The notes beneath the pieces were generated by a model. That model did not search any database. It was not told the origin of the DNA and worked only from the letters and a program-made list of their open reading frames with translations. Source: Bacteroides cellulosilyticus DSM 14838 (GTDB lineage Bacteria; Bacteroidota; Bacteroidia; Bacteroidales; Bacteroidaceae). Taken from it: a stretch of DNA of 64,000 nt. The translations under genes and the position numbers were made by a program. Location of the stretch: assembly GCF_000158035.1 (NCBI RefSeq), contig NZ_EQ973490.1:340926-404925 (forward strand), given 5' to 3'. Below, piece after piece: positions 11,163 to 19,856 of the stretch. How positions within the stretch are numbered: the stretch's first letter is position 1; the number at the start of each line of letters is the position of its first letter.

Positions 11163-11382
11163 TCTGTTTGCCTCAAACACATGATCAGTATGCCTCAAAC
11201 GTATCGTCTGTTTACCTCAGATGTATCGTCCGTTTCGCTGGGGTAAATCAGTGAAACGCCACACCTCAGCAAGTGAAACGGCTGGGCTTAAAACGGTTGA
11301 AGTGTGGCATTTAGGTTGTTGAAGTGTGGCATTTAAGCTGCTAAGCTGTAGCATTGGGGAAGTAAACATGTGGCATTTCAAA
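11163..11382. repeat. degenerate tandem array with an exact 22-bp period (ten units)
   Basis: Ten consecutive 22-base units start at 11163, 11185, 11207, 11229, 11251, 11273, 11295, 11317, 11339 and 11361 with no indel. They fall into subfamilies. Units 1-3 share TCTGTTTGCCTCAAAC (15-17 of 22 identical pairwise), with an internal GTTTG-CCT-CAAAC inverted repeat. Units 5-6 begin GTGAAACG. Units 7-8 share GTTGAAGTGTGGCATTTA (19 of 22), and units 9-10 keep GyATT in the same register. Because 22 is not a multiple of 3, coding is unlikely. The array fills the space between two convergent terminators (GH95 and GH3). Function unknown; see findings. Confidence 0.8.
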
Positions 11383-11399
11383 TGACAAGCCATAGGGAT

Positions 11400-11432
11400 A
11401 AAAAAAGAACGGAGAAGCAATGCTTCTCCGTT
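11400..11432 (-). terminator. rho-independent terminator of the SusC-SusD-GH3 operon
   Basis: Nearly perfect 12-bp inverted repeat AACGGAGAAGCA / TGCTTCTCCGTT (11408-11432) around one base. On the minus strand it is followed by TTCTTTTTT, so it terminates transcription arriving from the GH3 gene, 104 bases after its stop. Confidence 0.8.
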
Positions 11433-11535
11433 CGTGCTAATTTAAAATTGAATATTAAATAGATTTACGAATACAAATATACGACATCAGAAAGGCGATG
11501 TCAAGTATATTGGGATTTTTCTCACTTTCCAACAA

Positions 11536-14127
11536 TTATTTTATAGCAATCGTTGTTCGCTGCAAATCTTCTTCTTTAGAGCTTCCTCCCACCATAATAT
11601 CATAATTACCCGGACAAACTCTTACTGTATTGGATTGATCGTCCCACCACTCCAATTCTTTATCTTTCAGGTCAAACTCCACATTGACGGTCTTTCCTGC
11701 CGGAATAGATACACGCTTGAAAGCACGCAAGGTTTTGATAGGTCCTTCTGCATCTCCTTGTTTTCTAAGATAAACCTGCACCACTTCTTCTCCGTTACGC
11801 TTGCCCGTATTTGTAACAGGTACAGTAAGTTTCAAAGACTGTCCGGCTGTAAGTTCATTCTTGTCAAGTACGGTTTTACCATAGCCAAAGGTGGTATAAC
11901 TAAGACCGTAACCGAATGGGAACAAAGGCACATCCTGCATATATCTGTAAGTTCTTCCGGTCATGTTATAATCTTCAAAGTCAGGCAACTGAGACACATT
12001 GCGATAGAAAGTAACCGGTAATTTCCCCGCCGGATTATAATCACCGAACAATACCTCGGCAACAGCCTTACCACCTTGCTGACCGGGATACCATGCCTGC
12101 AAGATAGCTTCGCACTTCTGAGTCTCAGGTTCCAAACCGATAGGCGATCCTGAACAGTTAACCAGAATAATCTTCTTACCTGCACGATGCAGAGCATCAA
12201 TCAGTTCACGCTGAACGGCAGGTAACTCAATATCCGTACGATCTCCTTTCTTGAAACCGGGAAGATTTACTCCCATCTCCTCTCCTTCAAGGCTGGGAGA
12301 TATACCGCTCGCAAAAATAACGATATCTGCATCCTTCACACGTTCAACAGATTTCCTTATATCCACATCTTTCTTAAATCCAAGATCAAAGTTCAACTGT
12401 GCATCACTTCTCAGATACTCAAAATCAAGTTCCAGATCATACGATTTACCAGCCTGTACCTTCATCGCATGAGTAGATTTCCTTGCACCGTGCTTGTTTG
12501 AGAAACTTTTCACTTCTTCTCCGTTCACACGAAGTCTTCCGCTCCCATAGCAATAAACCTCAAGAACAATTTCTCCTGATTCTTTAGGAGTAAATGCACT
12601 GTTATAGGTTGCGGAGAAATCCGTCAAATTCACTCCCGGAGCAAACACTGTAGCCCCCGAAGTACAAAAGCGGAAAGGAGTGGTGACTTGTGCTGTGGTC
12701 ACCGGTTCGCCTTCACGCTTCAGGTTATTCCAGTAACGAGCTGTGAACCCGGGACCTTTGTCTGACTTACACTGGCTGAATGCACTCTGAATCAGAGTTC
12801 TTTCCACCCATGGGCAGCCTTGCTCATAGATCAGTTTATCATCAGTGCCAAGCAAATTCCGCACTCCATCAAGAATAGTGACGGTGTGCGCCGGCATTCC
12901 GTTATAATTTCCCCATTGCATCACTGAGTCATTCGCATTCGGCCCCATAACGGCTACCGTCAGTCCACCACGTTTCAACGGCAGAAAGTTATCCTTATTC
13001 ATCAACAATGTCATGGATTCACGGGCCATATTCAATGCCAGAGAGTCATGAGCAGCAGAAGCTACTACGGAGAAAGGTATCTTGGTCCAGGATACTTTTT
13101 CCGGTTCATCCATTTCCCCCAATGCAAAACGGGCTTTCATCAGTCGCTTGACAGACGTGTCTACGGTCTCTTCTGAAATTAATCCTTTTTTCACACTCTC
13201 TATCAAAGCCTTATAACTGGAACCACACTCCAAGTCTGTTCCACTGATCACCGCCGCGGCAGAGGCTGACTCTGCATCGGGATGAGTGTGATGACCACGA
13301 TCGTTGTAGAAGTCAGCTATTGCACCGCAATCAGATACTACTATACCGTCGAATCCCCATTCTCCACGCAATATCTGCATCAGCAGGCGATCACTTCCAC
13401 AGCAAGGATCACCTTCAAAACGGTTGTAAGCGCACATCACTTCTTCCACTTTTCCTTCTTTCACCAATGCTTCGAAGGGTGGCAGATAAGTTTCATACAA
13501 ATCACGTGGCTTTATATTCTCCGCATTAAAAGAGTGACGATTCCACTCCGGTCCCGAATGTACGGCAAAATGCTTGGCGCAGGCATGCAGTTTATCATAT
13601 TTTCCATCGGCAGGTCCTTGCAAACCTTTTACCACCATCACGCCCATCCGACTTGTCAGATAAGGGTCTTCACCATAGGTTTCAATACCCCTGCCCCAGC
13701 GCGGATCACGGTAGATATTCACTGTGGGAGTCCACATGGTCAAACCCTGATAGCGTTCACGGCTATCCTGAGATGCGTAGTAGGTATTCTTCGCACGTGC
13801 CTCATCCGACACGGCATTGAACACTTCGTACACCATTTCCGGGTTAAAGGACGCTGCCATACCTATCGGCTGGGGAAAAACCGTAGCCAAGCCTGCCCGG
13901 GCAACGCCATGCAGCGCCTCATTCCACCAGTTATACGGTTTAATACCCAATCGTTCCACAGAACGGGAACCATCCATCATAAGATGCGCTTTCTCTTCCA
14001 GTGTAAGTTCCTTCACCAGAAGTTCCGCCCGCCTTTCAGGAGATAAAGAAGCATCCTTGTAGGATGGCTCTCCGCAACTTGCCAAAGCAAGGAGAGGCAG
14101 TAAGTAAAAAAGTTTTTCTTTCATCAT
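11536..14127 (-). CDS. GH3 beta-glycosidase lipoprotein with PA14-like insert
   Basis: Retaining exo-beta-glycosidase (beta-glucosidase or beta-xylosidase type), 863 residues. The signal MMKEKLFYLLPLLALASC has a lipobox with Cys 18, so it is predicted membrane-anchored. The GH3 N-terminal TIM barrel has KHF at 185-187 and the nucleophile Asp 266 in GIVVSDCGAI. The alpha/beta sandwich domain follows (GPNAND); a PA14-like beta insertion begins near PGFTARYWNNLKREG; then the rest of the C-terminal domain and a fibronectin III-like domain with the PFGYGLSYT motif. It is the third gene after SusC and SusD, but a 122-base gap with a terminator-like hairpin (14179-14225) separates it, so its expression may be reduced relative to susCD. 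The exact sugar (Glc, Xyl, Ara) cannot be decided. Confidence 0.92.
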   Translation of the reverse strand: MMKEKLFYLLPLLALASCGEPSYKDASLSPERRAELLVKELTLEEKAHLMMDGSRSVERLGIKPYNWWNEALHGVARAGLATVFPQPIGMAASFNPEMVYEVFNAVSDEARAKNTYYASQDSRERYQGLTMWTPTVNIYRDPRWGRGIETYGEDPYLTSRMGVMVVKGLQGPADGKYDKLHACAKHFAVHSGPEWNRHSFNAENIKPRDLYETYLPPFEALVKEGKVEEVMCAYNRFEGDPCCGSDRLLMQILRGEWGFDGIVVSDCGAIADFYNDRGHHTHPDAESASAAAVISGTDLECGSSYKALIESVKKGLISEETVDTSVKRLMKARFALGEMDEPEKVSWTKIPFSVVASAAHDSLALNMARESMTLLMNKDNFLPLKRGGLTVAVMGPNANDSVMQWGNYNGMPAHTVTILDGVRNLLGTDDKLIYEQGCPWVERTLIQSAFSQCKSDKGPGFTARYWNNLKREGEPVTTAQVTTPFRFCTSGATVFAPGVNLTDFSATYNSAFTPKESGEIVLEVYCYGSGRLRVNGEEVKSFSNKHGARKSTHAMKVQAGKSYDLELDFEYLRSDAQLNFDLGFKKDVDIRKSVERVKDADIVIFASGISPSLEGEEMGVNLPGFKKGDRTDIELPAVQRELIDALHRAGKKIILVNCSGSPIGLEPETQKCEAILQAWYPGQQGGKAVAEVLFGDYNPAGKLPVTFYRNVSQLPDFEDYNMTGRTYRYMQDVPLFPFGYGLSYTTFGYGKTVLDKNELTAGQSLKLTVPVTNTGKRNGEEVVQVYLRKQGDAEGPIKTLRAFKRVSIPAGKTVNVEFDLKDKELEWWDDQSNTVRVCPGNYDIMVGGSSKEEDLQRTTIAIK

Positions 14128-14178
14128 TTCTATTCTATATTTTTACAAAAATAATATATCAAAGGAAATAGTACGACA

Positions 14179-14225
14179 AAAACTGCAAGATTTTAAATCC
14201 GATGGAAATGAAATCCTGCAGTTTT
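14179..14225 (-). terminator. intercistronic hairpin between SusD and GH3 (attenuator or terminator)
   Basis: A 15-bp stem (14211-14225 with 14179-14193, one G-U pair on the RNA) with a 17-base loop, followed on the minus strand by TTTTTGTCG. It lies 26 bases after the susD stop and 52 before the GH3 start. It may be a processing or partial-termination site that sets a susCD:GH3 mRNA ratio. Confidence 0.65.
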
Positions 14226-14250
14226 CTCAAAGCTCTATACCAAATACCTA

Positions 14251-16275
14251 TTATTGCTGTGGCAGTCCATAGCCATTTGTCACTTTTCCTTTGGATTGAC
14301 TGATTGTTTCATAAGGAATAGGCCAGTAATAACACGGAACACTCTCTTCCGATGTAATGCCCGGAAGAATATTGCTCAGATATATATCAATATTGGCAGC
14401 AAGAGTGCTTCCCCACTCTGTCTTCACATATCCTTCCGCTTCTAATTCTGCCGCAGTCTCACTATCCGGAGCAATATATTCAAATAACCCTTTGATAGCG
14501 GTATTATGGTTGGTTCCATTTACAGACAATCCTAACTCAGCAAAATCCAATACACCACGCCACCCCGGGAAAAGTACAGGATCATTTTCATCCGTACAGT
14601 CATAAGTCAGTTTGGCACCTGCAACCTGCTTTGTCCAGATGTAAGCGGGTAAGATGTTGCCATTCTCAAATTCATGATAACCTTTAGTCTTCAGATTTTC
14701 AGCAAGGGTTGACATCTCATTACGTACTTCCATTGCTTTTTGTGAGAATTTACCACTCCGAACCAGATCGTAACTGGTATGCCCTTCACCGAAAAGTTCA
14801 AACTTACGTTCCATCAGAATAGCTTCTTTTAGTGCTTCACCGGACAAACCGGAAATATTATGCAAATCATCTCCAAAAGCTCTTTCACGAATCTGATTAA
14901 CCAGGCCTATAGCTTCAGTATCTGCATCCAATCCTGCTTTCACTTCCGCTAACATCAAGATGACATCAGCTACACGCATAATCGGTATATTGAAACCCGC
15001 GCCCATCTGAGGACCGACAAAGTAAGGATTTTGGCGGCAAATATCCCACTTATTCAAGCAAATACCTCCATCAATCTTAGCACCCGCCTTAAAAGTAAAT
15101 GCCAACTCATTGCCTTTACCATCCAGCCCGGTAACCACCGCACTGACATCGCGACGTTTATCAGCGTTATCATAACCACCGTAATAGAAACTCGGCACCA
15201 TACGTATACCGGCAAATACCTTATTCGGGGCAGTATTGTTACCACCGTTAGAGCCACGACCGAAATCATAGCAATACATACGGCTTGTAGCTTGATTTTG
15301 TACACAACCTATTTCAAAGATAGCTTCAGGACTCATCAGAAGATCCATTCCGTATTGAAAATGGCGTTGGAAAGGATTGTTCGCATAGCTACGCTCATCC
15401 GTAGTAACCAGTTTGGTAGTTCCTGCATTGGTTGAAAGAGCTTTCTGTAAATAGTCTTCAGCTATAGTGTAATAGTTCTTGTAATCGGAACGACGGGCAT
15501 AAGCGCATTTACGTTTAGCATCCGTGCTGAGAGTTTCGAACTGTACACTTCCATAAAGTTCAGGCATATCAGTACGGATTGTTTGATAGCCTCCGGCATA
15601 AAGAGCCATTTTACCAATCAGTCCATCAACAAATGTCCTCGTAATACGCTCACCGTTCAAACCGCCTTCACCTACTTTATACATATACGGTTCCGCTGCT
15701 TTCAATTTTTCAATCAATGCATCATAAATATCAAAACGTGAAGTCAGCCCGTAATCATCTACATAATTATTCTCATAGCCATACGGTACATCACCACAAT
15801 GTTTAATCAAGTCAAAGTAACATAATGCACGTAATGCTTCGGCTTCACCTTTCAGATGTGTCCAGTCAGAAGTCCTGCCTGCTGCGATATCATCCTGATA
15901 AGCTGTTTTGGCAGCAATCAGGTCAGCGGTCTTTCCGGCATAGGAAATCACATTGTACAGAGCATTGAAGCTACCTTTCATGTGATCACAAGGAATCTGT
16001 TCGGGAACCAGCTTTGCATTGATATTATTGGAAGTATTATTCTCGGGGAAATATTCGATATCCGAACGGTAATGGTCGTTCCAATCGTATGCCCCATTAC
16101 ACGATTCACGATAAAGTGCATAAGCTCTTGACAAAGTCTTCAGAGTTTCTGCGGGACTGGAAGTTACAAACTCGTCATCTGTATTAGAAGGAGAAGAAGT
16201 TTCCAGAAAGTCACTGCACTGTGCAAACAAGACGCAACAGGCTGACGCAAATGCCATTTTTATATACTTATTCAT
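14251..16275 (-). CDS. SusD/RagB-family surface glycan-binding lipoprotein
   Basis: Outer-membrane lipoprotein that caps the SusC transporter and binds the target oligosaccharide. It has 674 residues, on the long side for the family (usually 500-650). The signal MNKYIKMAFASACCVLFAQC has lipid Cys 20, followed by the SusD-like start SDFLETSSP. The TPR-like scaffold shows GEAEALRALCYFDLIKHCGDVP, and the C-terminal part shows MRVADVILMLAEVKAG and ILMERKFELFGEGHTSYDLVR. It begins 23 bases after SusC, clearly the same transcript. The ligand-binding residues are not conserved in the family and cannot be assigned. Confidence 0.95.
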   Translation of the reverse strand: MNKYIKMAFASACCVLFAQCSDFLETSSPSNTDDEFVTSSPAETLKTLSRAYALYRESCNGAYDWNDHYRSDIEYFPENNTSNNINAKLVPEQIPCDHMKGSFNALYNVISYAGKTADLIAAKTAYQDDIAAGRTSDWTHLKGEAEALRALCYFDLIKHCGDVPYGYENNYVDDYGLTSRFDIYDALIEKLKAAEPYMYKVGEGGLNGERITRTFVDGLIGKMALYAGGYQTIRTDMPELYGSVQFETLSTDAKRKCAYARRSDYKNYYTIAEDYLQKALSTNAGTTKLVTTDERSYANNPFQRHFQYGMDLLMSPEAIFEIGCVQNQATSRMYCYDFGRGSNGGNNTAPNKVFAGIRMVPSFYYGGYDNADKRRDVSAVVTGLDGKGNELAFTFKAGAKIDGGICLNKWDICRQNPYFVGPQMGAGFNIPIMRVADVILMLAEVKAGLDADTEAIGLVNQIRERAFGDDLHNISGLSGEALKEAILMERKFELFGEGHTSYDLVRSGKFSQKAMEVRNEMSTLAENLKTKGYHEFENGNILPAYIWTKQVAGAKLTYDCTDENDPVLFPGWRGVLDFAELGLSVNGTNHNTAIKGLFEYIAPDSETAAELEAEGYVKTEWGSTLAANIDIYLSNILPGITSEESVPCYYWPIPYETISQSKGKVTNGYGLPQQ

Positions 16276-16298
16276 AATTTCATCTTTTATTTAAATGG

Positions 16299-19200
16299 TT
16301 AGAAGCTAAGATTTACACCCAGTACGAAGGAACGGGCACGTGGATAAGTACCCCAGTCCATACCTAATTGAGGATAGGTCTTTGTAGAAGTAGACGTACT
16401 TACCTCAGCATCAATTCCGGAATATCCTGTAATTGTAAAGACATTATAGATACTTCCGTAAACACGCAGATTACTGATACCCGCCTTCTGAAGCATACTC
16501 TTCGGTAAAGTATACCCCAAAGTCAGTGTATTCAAACGCAGATAAGAGCCGTCTTCAATACCCAATGTAGACACATAGCCATTCTCACTGTATGCCAGTG
16601 GTAACTTAGCATTCGCATTGGCAGCATTCAGCTGTTCAGGAGTGGTCAATGCAACCAATTCGCCATTCACTACATCATAGATTTTATAGCAGTCCTTTAC
16701 TATAGAGAGCTTATTCTCGTAAACGGCACCTTCTTTATAACCATAAAGTGCTGCCAACTTATTTACATTATAAATTTCATTACCATAGCTCCAGTTAAAA
16801 TACAAACCTAAATCAAAGTTCTTATAAGTAGCATTAATATTAAAACCACCGGTATGGACAGGTGTCATATCGCCGATAACGTCCACGTCATCATCATTGA
16901 TAATACCGTCATCGTTCAGGTCTTTGAACTTTGCCATACCCGGATAAGCCAACTGTCCTGCAGGGCGTTCGTTCATACCATTGTGTAAATGATAGTTAGG
17001 GAATACAGCAGAAGAAACATCCGCAACTCCTTCTTTTAGAGTATACACCCCATTTTCATAAGTGAAATCGTCGGTAGTATAGAAGCCATCAGCAGTCAAG
17101 CCACGTACCAAGCCTACAGGGCGCCCTTCTTTCAAGACATAATCTGATTTCGGGAAAGTAGATGAAGTAGCCCATTCCGTACCATAAAGTCCAGTGACAT
17201 TATCAGCCAGTTTGTCCACTTTACCGCGATTGAAGTTAATATTAAAACCAGCCGTTACATTCCAGTCCCTCGTTTTCACGAGTACACCCTGAAGAGCAAT
17301 TTCAATACCTTTGTTGCTGGTCTGGCCTACATTGGCGTAGGTTGAAGTGAAACCTGTGATACCCGGAATAGCCGTTTTCATCAACAAGTCCTTGGTGGTA
17401 TTCCAATAGGCATCAATCGTACCTGTCAAGCGGCTATTAAAGAAACCGAAATCAACACCGATGTTACGGGTAATCGTAGTTTCCCACTTCAGGTCCTTGT
17501 TCGCCATATCTGCACCAAGTGAATAAGAAGGCAAGAAGGCACCATTCACGGCTCCCTGGTATCTCTTGTCACTGGTAGCCTCCCAATTCTGTGACCACAA
17601 ACTGGAATTTATACCATCGTTACCTACCTCACCATAGGAAACACGAAGTTTAAGGTTATCCAGCCAGTCCACATCGTTCAGGAATGCTTCTTCAGACATA
17701 CGCCATCCCAAAGCGGCAGCCGGAAAATATCCCCAACGGTTACTGGGAGCAAATTTAGATGAACCATCCGCACGGAACGTAACCGTCAGCAGATAGCGTT
17801 CCATAAGGTTATAATTCAAACGACCAAAGAAAGAAAGGATACGGCTCGGCGTAGAAACACTTGAAGAGAAATCCCCCACTCCCTTAGTACTATCGTATTG
17901 ATTGATCATGGCAAATGCATTCTCTTTCGTAAAGTTTGCAGGGAAATAAGTTCCTGAGGCTTTCAGCCCGTCACCGCCCGAATCGGAAACTTCATGACCG
18001 GCCAGTATATTCAAACGATGTATCTTACCTAAAGTAAAGTCATAGCTCAAAGTATTTGTCCAACGGAGTCCCCAGCTATTCTTTTTCTCCAGATTCGCGT
18101 TACCTGCATATAGGACCTCACCGGTATTATCATCCAGATAGTTATTTATGATGGCTCCCGTCCATTCCTTATTCTGATTCCAAGTCTGGCTGAGAGACAG
18201 GTCAGTATGATAGGTTAATCCTTTCACAATTCCCCAGTTCAGCGAAAGAATACCACGCAATGACTGCTGAGCATTCGGTGCATACTTATCATTGATACGG
18301 TTTACCGGATTATATCTGTCCCACTGACTCTGTTTGGCATAGTTCTCAATCATACCTTCATTCATTGCGGATAGATCACCCAAAATATCTTCTGTTGCAA
18401 TTGGACGGAAGCGATAAGAAGACGACAGGATAGACCCGCTACCATTCGTAACACCTTCATCACCCATCTTTTTAATATTGGTATAACGGGTATCAAGACT
18501 CAAATCTAGATTCTTGGCAATCTTCTGGTTCACTTTCAACGAAACATTGGCACGTCTGTAGTAAGAAGCGAGTTTCATACCATCCTCATCCATGTAGTTA
18601 ACACCAAACAATACTTTGGTCTTTTCAGTACCACCCGTAACAGAAAGGTCATGATTATGAGAAAAAGAATCTCCATAAATCTTTTTCTGGATATTATCCG
18701 TCTTTACATTACGATAGCTTTCTATACCACCGGGATTGGTAGTCGTATAACGTCCTATTCCATACAGTTTCTCCAATGGTTCCATATAGCTGTTACCACC
18801 AACCGAAGCCGCACTTGCCCAGCTATATGCCAGGTAGTCATAAGGATTGAGCGCATCCATATACTTAGTCGGTGTATTGAACTTCGCATAACCATTGTAG
18901 CTAACAACAACACGTCCTTCTTTAGCCCCCTTTGTGGTAACAAGAATTACACCATTAGCACCACGGGCACCATAAATAGCCGTTGATGAGGCATCTTTCA
19001 AAACGTCAATCGACTCAATCTGATCGCCCGGAATATCACTCAACGAACCACTGACTCCATCAATCAACACCAACGGATCATTGCTCTGTGAGATAGAACC
19101 GCCACCACGTACACGAATAGAAACAGCGGCATCGGGACGTCCATCCTGCGTTGTTACATTTACACCAGCCAGCTTACCCTGCAAAGCCTGAGCTGCATTG

Positions 19201-19622
19201 GCAACAGGCATAGCTGCAATTTGCTCACCCGAAACAGAGGCTACCGATCCGGTAAGATCTTTACGTTTTACCGTCTGATAACCGATTACTACAACTTCAT
19301 CCAGAATCTCAGCATCTTCAGCCAATGTCACATGAACCGGCTGCCCTGCAACAATAGATACTGTTTGCGTCTGCATTCCGATAAAACTTATTTCCAATTG
19401 TTTGGCTGTACCCGGCACGGCAAGGGAGAATTTACCATCCAGGTCTGTAATTGTACCGATAGAAGCGTCGCTTACTACTCTGATATTAGCACCAATAACA
19501 GGATCACCTCTGCTATCGAGCACAACACCTGAAACAGTACGACTCTGTGCAAGAGAGATAAGGCAGATCATACTCATCAAGAGAGTAGCAGCTGTCCTTT
19601 GAACAAGTCTTTCAAAATTCAT
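16299..19622 (-). CDS. SusC/RagA-family TonB-dependent transporter
   Basis: A 22-strand outer-membrane barrel that imports oligosaccharides using TonB energy, 1107 residues. After the signal peptide (ends near ISLAQS, 27) come a carboxypeptidase-D-like domain (VSGVVLDSRGDPVIGANI), the TonB box region (DEVVVIGYQTVKRKDLTGSV), the plug with IRVRGGGSISQSNDPLVLID and DASSTAIYGARGANGV, and the barrel ending in the terminal aromatic residue of ARSFVLGVNLSF. It is the first gene of a susC-susD-GH3 unit from the -7 box at 19668. The HTCS gene is divergent and adjacent, and is the likely regulator. Confidence 0.96.
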   Translation of the reverse strand: MNFERLVQRTAATLLMSMICLISLAQSRTVSGVVLDSRGDPVIGANIRVVSDASIGTITDLDGKFSLAVPGTAKQLEISFIGMQTQTVSIVAGQPVHVTLAEDAEILDEVVVIGYQTVKRKDLTGSVASVSGEQIAAMPVANAAQALQGKLAGVNVTTQDGRPDAAVSIRVRGGGSISQSNDPLVLIDGVSGSLSDIPGDQIESIDVLKDASSTAIYGARGANGVILVTTKGAKEGRVVVSYNGYAKFNTPTKYMDALNPYDYLAYSWASAASVGGNSYMEPLEKLYGIGRYTTTNPGGIESYRNVKTDNIQKKIYGDSFSHNHDLSVTGGTEKTKVLFGVNYMDEDGMKLASYYRRANVSLKVNQKIAKNLDLSLDTRYTNIKKMGDEGVTNGSGSILSSSYRFRPIATEDILGDLSAMNEGMIENYAKQSQWDRYNPVNRINDKYAPNAQQSLRGILSLNWGIVKGLTYHTDLSLSQTWNQNKEWTGAIINNYLDDNTGEVLYAGNANLEKKNSWGLRWTNTLSYDFTLGKIHRLNILAGHEVSDSGGDGLKASGTYFPANFTKENAFAMINQYDSTKGVGDFSSSVSTPSRILSFFGRLNYNLMERYLLTVTFRADGSSKFAPSNRWGYFPAAALGWRMSEEAFLNDVDWLDNLKLRVSYGEVGNDGINSSLWSQNWEATSDKRYQGAVNGAFLPSYSLGADMANKDLKWETTITRNIGVDFGFFNSRLTGTIDAYWNTTKDLLMKTAIPGITGFTSTYANVGQTSNKGIEIALQGVLVKTRDWNVTAGFNINFNRGKVDKLADNVTGLYGTEWATSSTFPKSDYVLKEGRPVGLVRGLTADGFYTTDDFTYENGVYTLKEGVADVSSAVFPNYHLHNGMNERPAGQLAYPGMAKFKDLNDDGIINDDDVDVIGDMTPVHTGGFNINATYKNFDLGLYFNWSYGNEIYNVNKLAALYGYKEGAVYENKLSIVKDCYKIYDVVNGELVALTTPEQLNAANANAKLPLAYSENGYVSTLGIEDGSYLRLNTLTLGYTLPKSMLQKAGISNLRVYGSIYNVFTITGYSGIDAEVSTSTSTKTYPQLGMDWGTYPRARSFVLGVNLSF

Positions 19623-19667
19623 AAGTAATGTGTTTTTAATAGTTAATGATTAAAATGATTCACTCCG

Positions 19668-19675
19668 CAAAAGTA
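19668..19675 (-). promoter_or_regulatory. -7 promoter element for the SusC-SusD-GH3 operon
   Basis: Minus strand TACTTTTG (TAnnTTTG), 45 bases before the SusC start. A TTG at 19693-19695 lies 17 bases further upstream and could be part of the -33 element. Confidence 0.6.
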
Positions 19676-19824
19676 GCCAACCTGTGTCATAGCAACGGAA
19701 TAAAATCAGGTAACAAGAGTGTACTTTTTCAAAATGGAACAAAAAGGAGGTGGACTATTCGGGCGAAATATCGTTTTTTTCGGTCAAACAAATCCTATAC
19801 TTTTCATTTATTCCCTTTTTTCTA

Positions 19825-19832
19825 TACATTTG
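19825..19832 (+). promoter_or_regulatory. -7 promoter element for the first HTCS gene
   Basis: TACATTTG matches TAnnTTTG and lies 24 bases before the ATG at 19857. It shows that the longer open frame from 19719 is not the true start. Confidence 0.6.
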
Positions 19833-19856
19833 TTCTGCACTATTCAAAACAGTACT

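Noticed and set aside
11163-11382. CRISPR array
   Set aside because: The whole unit repeats every 22 bp with no alternating constant repeat and variable spacer, and no cas gene is present.
13282-14046. Plus-strand open frame of 254 residues opposite the GH3 gene
   Set aside because: Antisense shadow of a well-supported GH3; no ribosome site, no -7 box and no domain.
19676-19760. Direct repeat of TTGTT words upstream of the locus 1 SusC promoter
   Set aside because: Spacing is 26 bases and similarity is limited to a few bases, so it is not convincing as an HTCS site.
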